DNA of 64,000 nt from S009-33 sp041694255. GTDB taxonomy: Bacteria; Patescibacteriota; Gracilibacteria; Absconditabacterales; Absconditicoccaceae. Shown in pieces: positions 1-10,134 of the stretch (position 1 is its first letter; each line of letters opens with the position of its first letter). Where the stretch lies: positions 14,662-78,661 of the forward strand of contig JASMTN010000017.1 in the NCBI GenBank assembly GCA_041694255.1, given 5' to 3'. A program made the position numbers and the translations under genes. The notes under the pieces are model-generated. The model worked only from the letters and a program-made list of their open reading frames with translations, was not told the DNA's origin and did no database searches.

Positions 1-594
1 TTCTTGCGGTTGGAAAAGATAATCATCTATCTCATTCATAGCTATATTAAAATTATTTAACCTTCAATAATTCCGTTTACTAAGGTCTTTACTAGATACA
101 TATATAGAATAATTTTCAAACTCATTGAGAGCAAGAAAGGTTTCAGGAACTTTAATATAATAATTTTTTAATCATAATACATATAATAATAGTTTATCAT
201 ACAAAGTCTTATCTATAAAATAATCTAATGAATAATTATGCAAAAAGGATACCTTTGCAGGTTTATAAGTAAATTCTTTAGAGTTTAATTTATATATATT
301 ATCAAAACCATTGATAAAAGGGAAAATTATATCTGAGCTTTTTTTTAGTCACAGTTTTGGTAATGAATTTTTTAAAAAGCATCAAGGGGATATATAATAA
401 TTTTGTCAATTTTTAAAACTGTCACAATATATATCTACATTATTAAAACTATTTTTAACCTTATTTTCTTTGACTTTTTCTTGTACAGTAGATTTTATTT
501 TTTTATAATCACTTAGACTTATACTATTAAATCAAGTAACTACACCTATACAATATAATAAAAAACCTATAAAAATAATATATAACTTTAACAT
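1..594 (-). CDS. Hypothetical membrane-anchored protein, C-terminus cut by window edge
   Basis: Read with UGA as Gly, this is an open frame of 198 codons starting at 594 and running off the window. Residues about 3-18 form one hydrophobic segment (MLKLYIIFIGFLLYCIGVV), a signal anchor or uncleaved signal peptide. The rest is polar, rich in Lys, Asn, Tyr and Asp, and presumably lies outside the cell. It is the last gene seen of the minus-strand run after the TPR protein. No family was recognised. It contains one CGG codon (about 70), of uncertain meaning in this genome. Confidence 0.7.
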
Positions 595-606
595 ACTTGA
601 TTTATT

Positions 607-1410
607 TTAATTAAATTTAATCTTTTCTTTTGCTCTTTCATAATCAGGCTCAAGATCTAATATTTTTATCCAACAAGATTTAGCTTTTGAAAAATCTCAT
701 ATTTCTTCATACAAACTAGCAAGTGCATCTATGTATATTACATTATTTGGTTTTATAGAAAGTACAGTATGTATAGCATCAACTGCTTTTTCAAGTTCTC
801 ATTTATTATAAAGTATATCAGCATAAGTTACATAATACTTATGATTTTTAGAATTTATTTGAATTGCTTTTTCAATAAGAATATTTGCTGTATCTATCTC
901 TCACATTATAACATATATCTTACTAAGATTCCATATTGCATTATCATTGTGCATATCTATTTGTATTAATTTTTTTAGAAGGGAAAATGCTTTCTTATCC
1001 TTTCATATATTAATATACAAGTTACTTAGCATCTCAAGTGCTTGTATATTTTCAGTATCATAAGATAAAACCTCTATAAGTTTACTCTCATATGTATCAA
1101 GATCTCATTTTTCCTTAGCTACTCTAATTTCTAAAAAAAGTTTATTTATTTTGTATTTAATCTTTTCTTCTTGTTTAGAATTATTTTTTTCTTTAATAGA
1201 TACTACTTCTTCCTCTTTATTTTCTATGTTTTTTTTATCTAAAATCTCTTTTTTAAGAGTATTTAAAGAAAAATGCCTATAATATTCTTTTTTAAGAAAA
1301 TTAATAATAAATGTAAAGGGATAAAATAATACATTAAAAAATCTGTAAAATATGAATCAAAATAAAATTATTGTAATTCAAATAAAAACATATATTTCAT
1401 AAGCTAACAT
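607..1410 (-). CDS. Membrane-anchored TPR-repeat protein
   Basis: 267 residues. Hydrophobic segment at about 5-35, then a charged Lys/Glu-rich linker, then from about residue 90 a run of 34-residue helical repeats. Repeat-like blocks include YVTYADILYNKGELEKAVDA and IYIDALASLYEEIGDFSKAK, with the usual small/aromatic TPR spacing and UGA as the turn Gly. TPR arrays are protein-protein scaffolds; the partner is unknown. It lies between the PSP1 protein and the truncated hypothetical gene, with short gaps that suggest one transcript. Confidence 0.85.
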
Positions 1411-1418
1411 CTTCAATA

Positions 1419-2192
1419 TTAATTTTTAAAATTATATTTAACAATAAATCAAGCTTGATCCTTGACAAATATATATTTCATAAGCACATTAACACCTATT
1501 ACAGTATATATTTTTCATTCTTTTTCAATAGTAGATCATAATTCAGGATATGCTTCAAGTTCTTTTTCATATATTTTTTCTTCATACTTAAGGCAACATT
1601 TTAATTTTCAACAAACTCATTTCAAACTATCCATAGACTGTGTTTGAAGACTTTGTAAACTGATAGTAGATGTTTCAACTGAAGGTATCTTACACATATG
1701 CTTTGTACAACACAGTCATTGTCAACAAGATCAACAGATATTTTTACTTTCTGGATGAAGCCTTACTCTATCTCTTGCTCATACCTGATATAGAAAAAAG
1801 TTCATTCAAATAAGCTGTTTAACCTCTTGTAGGTATGGCCTAAAATCTACTCTATCTTCAGAATAAAAATATATATATATTATACTCCCTGTAAAATTCA
1901 TCTTAGCAATTACAAACTTCAAGTTAGGAAAAACAAGCTTTAGATCATCCTTAACATTGTAATATATATCTTTTGCTTTCTTATCTAAACTATAAAATCT
2001 TTCTAATTGCTTATTATTTAGCTTATATAAAAAACTAACCTCATAATCATACTCACAATCATATCATATATAGGTTCATATATATTTATATCATCTTTCC
2101 TCATATACAACTTTATCTCAATGTTTTAGTTTTATAGTTGGTGTATTTGTTAATTTCAATACCTTTAATGTAAGGTAATCTTGGATAAACAT
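1419..2192 (-). CDS. PSP1-domain protein, RicT/YaaT family
   Basis: 257 residues. The C-terminal half carries the PSP1 pattern: a GARDRV stretch, then cysteine-rich CGSCGQGLCC, a conserved stretch and GVCGKLKCCLKYEE. In Bacillus, RicT (YaaT) forms an Fe-S complex with RicA/RicF that promotes RNase Y-dependent mRNA maturation; PSP1 proteins also sit near replication and repair genes. All the glycines of the Cys-rich motifs except one are UGA. The partners RicA/RicF are not in this window, so function is by family only. Confidence 0.88.
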
Positions 2193-2244
2193 AATATAAT
2201 AATGTAGCAATTTAAAAATAGTGAAAGTATATAATTATTTTATA

Positions 2245-2949
2245 TTATTTATAAGTTTCATTATAAACTATAGCTTGTCATGGAGAAAGTACTTTACATG
2301 TTGATATGTTTGCAAGCATAACTTCTGATGCAAATTTTGTAGGTTCAGCCTTTATTACATCAAAAGTATCATAATGTATAGGGACAACTTTTTTAGGTTT
2401 AATAAATTCAACAGCTTTTAATGCATCCTCTATTCACATTGTAAAATTATCTCATATAGGTAAGAAAGCAAGATCTATATTTTCTTTTTCTAAAAGTTTC
2501 ATATCATAAGTTAGTGCTGTATCTCATGCATGATATATTTTTTTACCATTTACTTTTATAATAACTCATGCAGCCTTTCATCAAGATATGTCTTCTCAGA
2601 TTCAACCACCATGAACAGCATTTACAAATTTTATAGAAAACAAATCAAAATCAAAACTTCATCATATATGCATAGAATGTGTTGATATAATATCATATTT
2701 TTTAACTAAATATTGTATAACCTCATAAGTTGAAATAACTTTAGCTCAGGTTTTATGTACTATATCAACAGTATCTCATATATGATCCTCATGACCATGA
2801 GTTATTATTATAGCAGATATATTTTTACTAGCTACTTCTTCTAAACTTATATCACATCAAGCATTTCAGGTAATAAAAGGGTCTATAAGGATACTTTCAT
2901 TACCTAGATTTATTTCAACAAAAGAGTGTGAATGAAAAATTACTTCCAT
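2245..2949 (-). CDS. Metallo-beta-lactamase-fold hydrolase (UPF0173/UlaG-like)
   Basis: 234 residues, full length for UPF0173. Metal ligands are visible in order: THGHEDHIGD (about 50-60, the HxHxDH motif), HGG near residue 105, HAGDTAL (about 135) and PIHYDTF near 200. The family hydrolyses phosphoester or lactone bonds with two metals, but substrates are mostly unknown; the cytoplasm is likely since no signal peptide is seen. It follows a 78-residue membrane peptide gene in the same minus-strand run. Confidence 0.88.
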
Positions 2950-2972
2950 TAATTATAATTTTTAATATTAAA

Positions 2973-3209
2973 TTAGTTTCAACCTGTTAATACAGAATCT
3001 CAGGTTAATACAGAGTCTCAGGTTAAAGTATTATCAAATTCAAACTCTTGAGGTTGTTCTATATCTTGTATGATATCTTGATTATTAACCCTATCTACAC
3101 TTGGTGTATTAGGTCAAAATAATACTAAAAATCAAGTTCAAAAAGATGTAATTAAGAAAATAACTATTAAAGCTATTGTAAATATTTTCATAACTTTATT
3201 TTGTTTCAT
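2973..3209 (-). CDS. Small single-TM protein with Leu-Thr-Gly-Asp-Ser tandem repeats
   Basis: 78 residues. N-terminal hydrophobic segment (about 7-32), then a polar tail ending in three near-identical hexapeptides LTGDSV, LTGDSV, LTGG. These come from an 18-nt tandem repeat at 2982-3030, in which the Gly codon is UGA. The start is the ATG at 3209, with another in-frame ATG at codon 7. No family recognised. Position between a hydrolase and a 99-residue hypothetical gene suggests co-transcription. Confidence 0.7.
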
Positions 3210-3226
3210 AGTTTATAATTAATAAA

Positions 3227-3526
3227 TTATTTAAATTGTCATGCAAAGTATAGTGCCAATAATGATATATAAAAGCTTGGGGATCTTAATACTCTTTTAA
3301 CAAAAGAATCATTATTATCTTTTACCCATTTTTTATAATTTTTTTTCAATTTTTTATCATCAATTTTGTCAACATAATGCAACAAAACCTTATTATTTTT
3401 ATTGACCTTAATCATAAGCTTCAATAGATTATAGCATCTTAAAGTTTCATTGTTTTTATATGCATCTTTAATATTTTTTTCAATTTTCCTTTCCAATAAT
3501 TCTTTATCACTCCCTACTATTCACAT
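3227..3526 (-). CDS. Small basic hypothetical protein with C-terminal hydrophobic segment
   Basis: 99 residues: a lysine-rich helical N-terminus, then a short hydrophobic stretch SFYISLLALYFAGQFK at the end. The true start is probably the ATG at 3526, whose second codon is UGA-Gly; a standard-code reading would begin 30 nt later and lose the last four residues to a UGA. Lies directly downstream of efp. No family recognised; a tail-anchored membrane peptide is possible. Confidence 0.65.
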
Positions 3527-3546
3527 TTTTTATTTTTATTTTTAAA

Positions 3547-4107
3547 TTATGCTTTTCATTTAACTTGATTTGTAGATGTGTTTAATAAAACATTATCTTG
3601 CTCATCTATGTGTAAAGGAACTTGTACTTTTAGTCATGTTTCAAGAATAGCTTCTTTAGTCCCTGCTTGTGCCCTATCTCACTTTACTCATGGAGTTGTC
3701 TCAATTACCCTATATTCAACAACTTCAGGAAGTATAACTCATATAACACCTCAATCATACATCATCAAAAATACATCAGTTCAGTCTTTTAAATATGGTA
3801 TAATATCATCTACAATATCTTTTTCTACTTCATATAATTCTGATGTATCAAATTCCATAAAAGTATATAAGTCTCAAGAATTATAAAGATATTGTCAATT
3901 TTTATAGTTAATCTCAGCAGCATCTAAAGTAGATCAAGCTTTATAAGTTATATTTTTAACCTGTCATGTTTGAACATTTTTAACTTTAAAAGAATAAGTA
4001 GCTGACCCCCTTCATTTATGCATATGAGAAGTATCAGCAACTTTATACAATCATTCTTGTAATTCCAATACAGTTCATCTTTTTACTTCTGAAACATCTA
4101 TTTTCAT
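3547..4107 (-). CDS. efp: Elongation factor P
   Basis: 186 residues, the usual EF-P length with all three domains. The N-terminal KOW-like domain ends in the loop HMHKGRGSA, where R33 is at the tip that other species modify (Lys34 in E. coli, Arg32 in Pseudomonas). The OB domains carry LPEVVEYRVIETTPGVKGD and GTKEAILETG. EF-P enters the ribosomal E site and relieves stalling at polyproline. Start chosen at the ATG giving the conserved N-terminus MKIDVSEVK. No modification enzyme is encoded in this window. Confidence 0.95.
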
Positions 4108-4133
4108 TTTTTTTATTCATTATAATATAAAAA

Positions 4134-4589
4134 TTACCAAAACATTCAAAGCAATATCTGCATAATAGCATATGAAAATATAACTATCAAAACACCATAT
4201 ATTGCTCATTTAACAGCATCTTTTCATCATTTACTAGCATCACCAGTAAAAACTCAAACTGAATATTTATATCAAGCATATATTATCATTCAAGCTCATA
4301 TAACAAGTCATATTCAAGATAGGACATTTGCAATATGCTTTAAGAATTCAAGTATAGTATCCCAAGTAAATATTCAACTTGCAAATGAGTCTCAAACATC
4401 CATATTTTTTGCCTCATTATTGTAATTTTCCCACACCTTTCATGGGTCTTTTCATACCTTATTAACAGCACTTGATGCTTTACCTCAGGATGAAGCTTCA
4501 GGTATTATTGTCCATGAACTATCTTCAGCATGTGAAAATACAAATACACTTAATACAATAGCAGTTAAAAGTACTAGCTTTTTAATCAT
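4134..4589 (-). CDS. TrbC/VirB2-like small membrane protein
   Basis: 151 residues. Residues about 1-21 look like a cleavable signal peptide (VLLTAIVLSVFVFSHA). A polar middle is followed by two hydrophobic helices, LSGIGLVIGAGMIIYAGYKY and AIYGVLIVIFSYAIMQILLG, with a short basic GDASKGGKDAVKG loop. That two-helix hairpin is the layout of TrbC/VirB2 pilin-like proteins that accompany T4SS-like genes in candidate-phylum genomes. A related protein is at 22419-22790 and a VirB6-like protein at 12110-13720; no VirB4 ATPase is in the window, so the family call is moderate. Confidence 0.65.
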
Positions 4590-4598
4590 TTGTTAATA

Positions 4599-5279
4599 TT
4601 AGAACTTTAAACCTCGTACCTTTCAAAGAATTTCTTGTTCTTTTATATAATATTTAGAATCTGAAGAAGAACAAAATCATATAAAACAACATCTTGAATC
4701 TGTACTATACATTCTATCATCTCAAAATACAAGATATTGTCATTTTCAAAGGACATATTCACTTACTCAACATTTATTTTCAGTTACAATAGGCTCATCA
4801 TAGCCTTTTACATTAACACTCTTTCATTCTATATATGGTTCTTTAATTTTTTTACATATATCTCATTCTTTTTCATAACTTTTATCCTCATACACATCAT
4901 CACCATGATAAGTAAGCCAATTAGTCTCTCATTTACAAAGAAACACACTTCAAGACTTTATAGTTATAGTCTCTCAAGGCATTCATACAACCCTTTTTAA
5001 AAAAGATACATCTGATGTTTCTGGCATAACAACAACAGTATCTCACCTATTAACCCCATCATTAAGCTTATAATAAAATTTATCTATAAAAATATATTCT
5101 CAAGGCTTATAATTTGGTAACATACTATGTCATTTTACAATAACAGGAGCTATAACAAATACCTTTATAGCAAGAAAAAGACCAACTATAAATACCAAAA
5201 AAGCTATAATATCAACAATGTCAATTAAAAACTTTTTAAGTTTACTTTGGGGCTCATTTATTTTAAGTGTTTCTTCCAT
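4599..5279 (-). CDS. lepB: Signal peptidase I
   Basis: 226 residues. One N-terminal membrane segment (about 22-46), then GHSMLPNYKPGE with nucleophile Ser52 and FLKRVVGMPGE with general base Lys95. Box E is GKGQYLVFGDDRMYSTDSR. The enzyme removes signal peptides on the outer face of the membrane. The C-terminus GKV-X-GLKF has a CGA codon at X (4614-4616), a position that is often Trp in LepB proteins (GKAWF/GKVWL type); see the codon-reassignment finding. Between ssb and the TrbC-like gene. Confidence 0.95.
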
Positions 5280-5297
5280 TCAAGCTATAGATTAAAA

Positions 5298-5696
5298 TTA
5301 AAATGGTATCTCATCTTCCTCATCATTTGAAGGAGAGTTATCATTATTGTTTGATCAAGTCTTTCATTTACTTTCACAAAAGTCCATACTATTTACTGTA
5401 ATTTCAGTAGTATATCTTTTATTTCAAGATTGATCTTCCCATTGTCTTGTTCTAAGTCTTCATTCAACATATACTTTTGCTCACTTATTAGCATATTGTC
5501 ATAAAACATCAGCTAAATTTCAAAAACTTACACATCTATGAAATTCTGCCTCTTCAACCTTCTCTCAAGACTTATTTTTATACACTCTATTTGTAGCTAA
5601 AGAAAAGTTAACTACAGAAATTCAAGAATCTCACATTTTTTTTACCTCCAAGTCAGTTGTGATTCTTCATATTAACATAACTTTATTTAAATCCAT
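5298..5696 (-). CDS. ssb: Single-stranded DNA-binding protein
   Basis: 132 residues. The start at 5696 gives MDLNKVMLIGRITTDLE, matching the SSB N-terminus; an internal ATG at 5636 would remove the first strand. OB fold to about residue 105 (VVNFSLATNR, EFHRCVSFG, VYVEGRLRTRQW), then a short polar linker and the acidic tip DEEDEIPF that binds partner proteins. Essential in replication and repair. First gene of the minus-strand run that continues through lepB. Confidence 0.95.
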
Positions 5697-5758
5697 AAGA
5701 ATAATAATTTACAAACTAAATAGTTTTAAAAGTTTATTTAAAAAAGATTAAAAATCAA

Positions 5759-5786
5759 TTGAATTTTAGCCTTATTTTATTATATT
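5759..5786 (+). promoter_or_regulatory. Probable sigma-70-type promoter of the tRNA-Leu/tRNA-Ala pair
   Basis: TTGAAT at 5759-5764 and TATATT at 5781-5786 with 16 bp between them, about 22 bp upstream of the tRNA-Leu gene. Found by eye. Confidence 0.5.
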
Positions 5787-5807
5787 ACTAAGAACATTAT
5801 TAATTTT

Positions 5808-5891
5808 GCCCAGGTGATGGAATTGGTAGACATGTCAGACTCAAAATCTGATGGCTGTATGGCCGTGAGGGTTCAAGTCCCTCCCTGGGCA
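5808..5891 (+). tRNA. tRNA-Leu (anticodon CAA)
   Basis: Class II tRNA with acceptor GCCCAGG paired to CCTGGGC. Anticodon stem TCAGA/TCTGA encloses loop CTCAAAA with anticodon CAA, reading UUG. A long variable arm precedes the T arm GGTTCAAGTCC. The 3' CCA is not encoded. The tRNA-Ala gene follows after 7 nt, so the two are co-transcribed. Confidence 0.93.
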
Positions 5892-5898
5892 TTATTGT

Positions 5899-5975
5899 GG
5901 GGTCGTAGCTCAGCTGGCTAGAGCACCTGCCTTGCACGCAGGGGGTCAGGAGTTCGAATCTCCTCGACTCCACCA
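5899..5975 (+). tRNA. tRNA-Ala (anticodon TGC), CCA encoded
   Basis: Complete cloverleaf: acceptor GGGGTCG/CGACTCC, anticodon stem CCTGC/GCAGG around loop CTTGCAC (anticodon TGC), T loop TTCGAAT. The terminal CCA is present in the DNA at 5973-5975, unlike the neighbouring tRNA-Leu. It is followed by a hairpin terminator. Confidence 0.95.
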
Positions 5976-6004
5976 CAGTATATTTAAAAATTATACATAA
6001 CATA

Positions 6005-6038
6005 AAAAAACTGAAGAATTTTATCTTCAGTTTTTTAT
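6005..6038 (+). terminator. Rho-independent terminator after the tRNA pair
   Basis: An inverted repeat AACTGAAGA / TCTTCAGTT with a short AT loop is followed by a T run (6030-6036). It ends the tRNA-Leu/tRNA-Ala transcript. Confidence 0.8.
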
Positions 6039-6040
6039 TT

Positions 6041-6405
6041 TAGATATATTATATATTTATATTATTCATAAACATACAAGGACGTCTGGGATAACTGCAA
6101 ACAAATATATTTATATATAAAATCATTAGATTATCAAGAAAAGAAATCTTTATATTATTTTCTTATTTATCACTACTGAGCTGATATTAAGCTCTCTAAG
6201 CATAAAAAAGTCTATTATGATTTTGATGAAGATTAATTATATAATTTATATATAACATAATTTGCTTAATGATACAAATATAAGCTTATAATTATAATAT
6301 TTTTTATTAATTACTAGTTAGGAGACCACTAATACAAACAGTATATACTTTAATATTTCATTTCTTACTTAAAAATCATATCTCCCATATACTAAAAGCA
6401 AAAAA
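6041..6405. other. Noncoding stretch between tRNA terminator and island gene
   Basis: 365 bp, very AT-rich, without a credible gene on either strand under code 25. Its only notable content is the 24-bp repeat copy at 6058-6081, followed by about 15 bp (AAGGACGTCTGGGAT) that resemble the 3' end of the UCG/CCG tRNA genes of this window read in the same orientation. No promoter or structured RNA could be supported. Confidence 0.6.
6058..6081. repeat. Distal copy of 24-bp direct repeat (possible attachment site)
   Basis: Exact 24-bp match to 10111-10134, where the sequence abuts and slightly overlaps the 3' end of the CCG-anticodon tRNA. The two copies bracket exactly the two unknown genes at 6406-10005. 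This is the arrangement left when an element integrates at a tRNA 3' end. No integrase gene lies between them, so mobility is inferred, not shown. Confidence 0.6.
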
Positions 6406-7305
6406 TTACATTATTCATTTTAACATATTTTTTATCTTTTCTCTTTCTTGTTCTTCTTCTTTTATTTTTTCTCTTCTAGCTTTTTCTAGTTCTTCCAATT
6501 CTTTTATCGTCTTTTCATACAATTCTTTACTTATACTTCAAGATGGTATCTTTGTTTCTACTCATCTTGGATATTCTATTATTCATCATTTTAAGTATGT
6601 ATCTAGTTCTTGTTTTGTTACCTCATCGTGTAAGTAATTATATCTTTCATCTCATACTTGTTCTAGTAAGTTTTCTTTTGCTCTTTTTAATTCTTTTTCA
6701 TACTTTTCTTCTGGTATCAAGTCCTTATATCTTATTATATCTCTTATCTTTGCTATTCATCTTTTATTATAAAAGTTTATATCTTTATATTCTAAATCTG
6801 TTGCTAACTCTAATGATAATTTCTTTGATAAAAAATCTATCTTATCCCGTGCTTTTGCAAATTCTTCACTAAAGATATCTATCTTTCTTCATTTTTCTCA
6901 TTCTAGTTTTGTTGTTAGGTTTCAGTCTTTATCTTCTTTTCTTTTCATATTATGTTTATATATACTCAATTCTCATTCTTCATATTCTAACTTATATCAA
7001 GCTATCATTGCTGGATATTTATATCGTCTTTTTAGTATATCTTCTGACATTCATTCTCTTATGTCTATATGACTTTGATATTCTAAATCTCAACTTACTA
7101 TTCTTATTGGATGTTCTGTTCATTCTTCATAAAATAAATACCTGTTATCTCATATCTTTTCTAATCATATATTATTAAAATTATATCATCACTCTTCGAA
7201 CCATTTTTTAACTCAATTATTAGTTTTTAGCTTTTCTAATATTTCATCTTTCTTATCATTTTTTTCTAGTTCATTATTTTCTTTATTTTTTATAGTTTCA
7301 TTCAT
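6406..7305 (-). CDS. Hypothetical charged protein of the tRNA-flanked island
   Basis: 299 residues, no signal peptide or membrane segment. Very rich in Glu and Lys. N- and C-terminal thirds are predicted coiled coil (final block KELEELEKARREKIKEEEQE). A central region with Trp, Tyr and Gly (WFEEGGYNFNNIGLEKIGDN) may fold. One CGA and one CGG codon occur. It lies 27 bp downstream of the 890-residue gene and is probably co-expressed with it. No family recognised. Confidence 0.75.
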
Positions 7306-7332
7306 TTTAATTAATTTAGCTTTTAAAATATA

Positions 7333-10005
7333 CTATTCTAATCTAATTCATTCTCTATCTTCATATTCTGAATCCTTTTTTCAAGTTATTCTTTCTCTTA
7401 ACTTCTCAACAACAACTTCTCTAAAGTACTCACTTCATAATCAATCCTTATCATTTATTTGTTTTGTATCTATCATATCTATAAATACTATCTCAAACAT
7501 CTTTTTATTTTTTTCTTTCTCTATTTCTAGTTGTTTTAATAATATTTCATATCATTCTGTATCTTCTGGTATTTTATTTATCAATTTCTCATTAAATATC
7601 TTTTCTATCAATTCTTTTCATTTATCTCTAAACTCTCATTCACTTATTTCTCAGGATTCTGATTTTTTTACTAATTCTTCAAATTCATTATTTAATTTAA
7701 AGTTTTTATCTGTTTTTCATTCAAATCAACTCATCACATTTTCCAAGTTTAGTCCATATGCAAATACTGATGATGGAACTATTACTCTATATGATAGATT
7801 GTTTAATGCTGCAAATGGGTCTAGTGCTTTCTTATGTACTCAAGCATTAGAAGATGTTTCTTTTTGATTATTATTTATTGTTTTTCATCTTTCAGTTCTT
7901 CATCATTTTAAAGCCAATACAAGCAACATATTTAACATTATCTGCACTTCATTAAATGGCATTTTTTCAAAATCTCATTTAATAAAGTTATCTACAGCTC
8001 TACTACTTACATCAAATGTTGTTATTACACTCATATCTATCATTGCTTTTTTTAATCATCATTTTCATATCTTACTAGCTGCTCACAAATAACCAAATGC
8101 AAATAAGAAGCTTAGAAACTCTTGTGAACTATATCATTCAACACTTTCTCAAAAGCTTTCTTTTAAGTTTTCCATTATTCAGTGTGTTTCCATATTTTCT
8201 ATAAATTCTCTACTAAATGAGAATCATCCATAAAATGGAATAGAACTTAATCAGTAAGTAGTTCATCTATATACCATACCTCACCATCATTTACTTGATT
8301 TTAATCAAGCTCATACTAACATAGAATTAGCAAACATCTTTTCAGTATTATTTGCTAATCAACTAACTCTACCTAACTTATCCATTCTTGCAAGTTTTGA
8401 ACTTGTATTTAATCATACTATCATTCATCTGCTAACAGCAGATGCAGTTAATGTTGATAGTCATATTCAAGGGATAAATGATATTCAAGCTATACTAAGT
8501 GTTTTTATTATTTCTAACATTTGTTCTTCAGTCTCTATTGATACATTTGTTAATCATATTCAATTAATTTCTCCATATATTTTTAATAGTTCATTTTCTC
8601 AATTATAATCTCAAGTAATATAATTTGCATTTTTATCTATTATATTTTTTAATATATTATGAGACATTCATTTATAAAGTAAAATATTTTCTATATTTTT
8701 CTTTATAAAATCTTTATCTTTTTTAGTTAATTCATCTTCTTTACTATTTTCCATAATTTTATCATACATTTCATCTTTTTGTTTATACTTTTCTTCTATA
8801 CCTTTAAAAAAATCTAATGCTTTTTTATTATCATATTTTCAAGTTTCATCATTAAAAACACCTAATTTTAATAGTTTAATTAGTACTGGATTTGCTCATT
8901 CAGGTATTCAATTACAAAATTCTCATTCTCTTATATCAACTCATCTTTCTCTTTTTTGTGCAATCATACTTCTTCATCATATCATTTTTTTATTATCATC
9001 AAATACTTGTACATATTTTCTAAACTCTAATATTAAATTTGATAATCATTTTGATTCCACATAATCAAAAAACTCTATATAGTCATTTTGATTAAGCAAG
9101 TATTCATAATCTAATCAAGCTTTTTCTATATCTTCTTTAAATAAATCAGGAGTTTCTATTAGTTCATAATCTATAAATTCTCTAGTTTTTTTAGGATTTA
9201 CTTTATTTGAAAATTCAATTGCTTTTGTTATCTTTTCTTTATATGGTAAATCTCAACTAAGTATATTTTCTATATCAGTTCTATCTTCCTTATTTTTATC
9301 TATTACATTTGCTCCATAATATGTAAGTTCTCATTTATTTTTCTTCAACACTTTTCATAAAATCACTTCTTTTAACTTATTTGTATTATTTTTTAACTCT
9401 TTTATATCATTATCATTTACATCAAGCACATCCTTATTTAAAGATTTTCAAATATCTTCTTTTAATTTAAGTATATTTTCTGAATTTAATTCCAAGTGAA
9501 AATAATCATCATTAGAAGTTAGTATTGATTCAGATATTATATTTAATATATAATTTTCCTTTTTAAGTGAAGATAATTCCTTGATTTCTTTAAATTTTTC
9601 AATTAATTCTTTTTTAATATCTTTATCAAAGATGATTTCTTCTCTATTTTCTTCTTGTTCTTTATTATTTTCTAATTTTTTTTCATTAGCTTCTAATTCT
9701 TCTAATCCTTTATTTGCATATTCTTCTGCTTTTTTAAATTCTATCATACATTTTTCTGGCTCTTTATATCATTTTTCTATTATCTCATCCCATTCTTTTA
9801 TCTTCAGATAGTCTTTTTCTAGCTTACAAACCTTTGTTTCTTGTTTATATAAAAAAATTAGCTTTTGTTCTATATGAGGTTTTCTTTCTTCCTCATATTC
9901 TTTTAAAGCTTTTTCTCTTTTTTCTTTATTCTCTATTTGTTTTTGTTTAAGCTCTTTTTCTGAAAGCTCTGGTGTATCTTTTGTTTTTATTTCTAAACTA
10001 GACAT
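7333..10005 (-). CDS. Large hypothetical protein with coiled-coil N-terminus and hydrophobic Gly-rich core
   Basis: 890 residues. Residues 1-150 are Glu/Lys-rich coiled coil with WYKEPEKCM near residue 79. The middle (about 430-690) has several Gly/Ala-rich hydrophobic stretches such as IAGISFIPGIGLSTLTASAV and FLFAFGYLGAASKIGKGGLK, which could enter or cross a membrane. Near the C-terminus, FIDMIDTKQINDKDGLGSEY resembles the D-x-F-K-x-(I/V)-N-D-x-x-G start of GGDEF-type domains, but no GGDEF signature follows and the chain ends about 35 residues later. A toxin-like or effector role is possible but unproven. Confidence 0.75.
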
Positions 10006-10059
10006 AATTATGTTTTCATAGTTTAAACTATACTTATTCTACTTTTATTCTTTTTTTTG

Positions 10060-10096
10060 TCAAAAAAAACTCCTACCTATTCAAAGCAGGAGTTAA
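10060..10096 (-). terminator. Rho-independent terminator downstream of the CCG tRNA
   Basis: On the minus strand AACTCCT and AGGAGTT form a stem with a 13-nt loop, followed by eight T. A diverged copy of the same module follows the UCG tRNA (53994-54025), showing that the two tRNA loci are duplicates including their downstream sequence. Confidence 0.85.
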
Positions 10097-10110
10097 TTAT
10101 TTTAAGTTTT

Positions 10111-10134
10111 TATATTATTCATAAACATACAAGG
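10111..10134. repeat. tRNA-proximal copy of 24-bp direct repeat
   Basis: Identical to 6058-6081. Five bases overlap the 3' end of the tRNA gene at 10130-10204. A related but diverged sequence lies at the same place beside the UCG tRNA (about 54041-54066), so this copy is the native one and 6058-6081 is the displaced one. Confidence 0.65.

Noticed and set aside
3578..3886. Plus-strand open frame of about 100 codons
   Set aside because: It lies antisense within efp, whose frame matches EF-P over its full length.
5800..6003. Minus-strand frame of 67 codons
   Set aside because: It is antisense to the tRNA-Leu and tRNA-Ala genes.
6058..6081. An intact third tRNA of the UCG/CCG family
   Set aside because: Only the 3' flank and about 15 bases resemble the tRNAs; no anticodon arm or D arm can be folded.
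6543..7178. Two Leu-rich plus-strand frames that look like membrane proteins
   Set aside because: They are the complement of the Lys/Glu-rich 299-residue gene; complementing AAA/GAA/ATA-rich DNA yields Leu/Phe/Ser-rich text.
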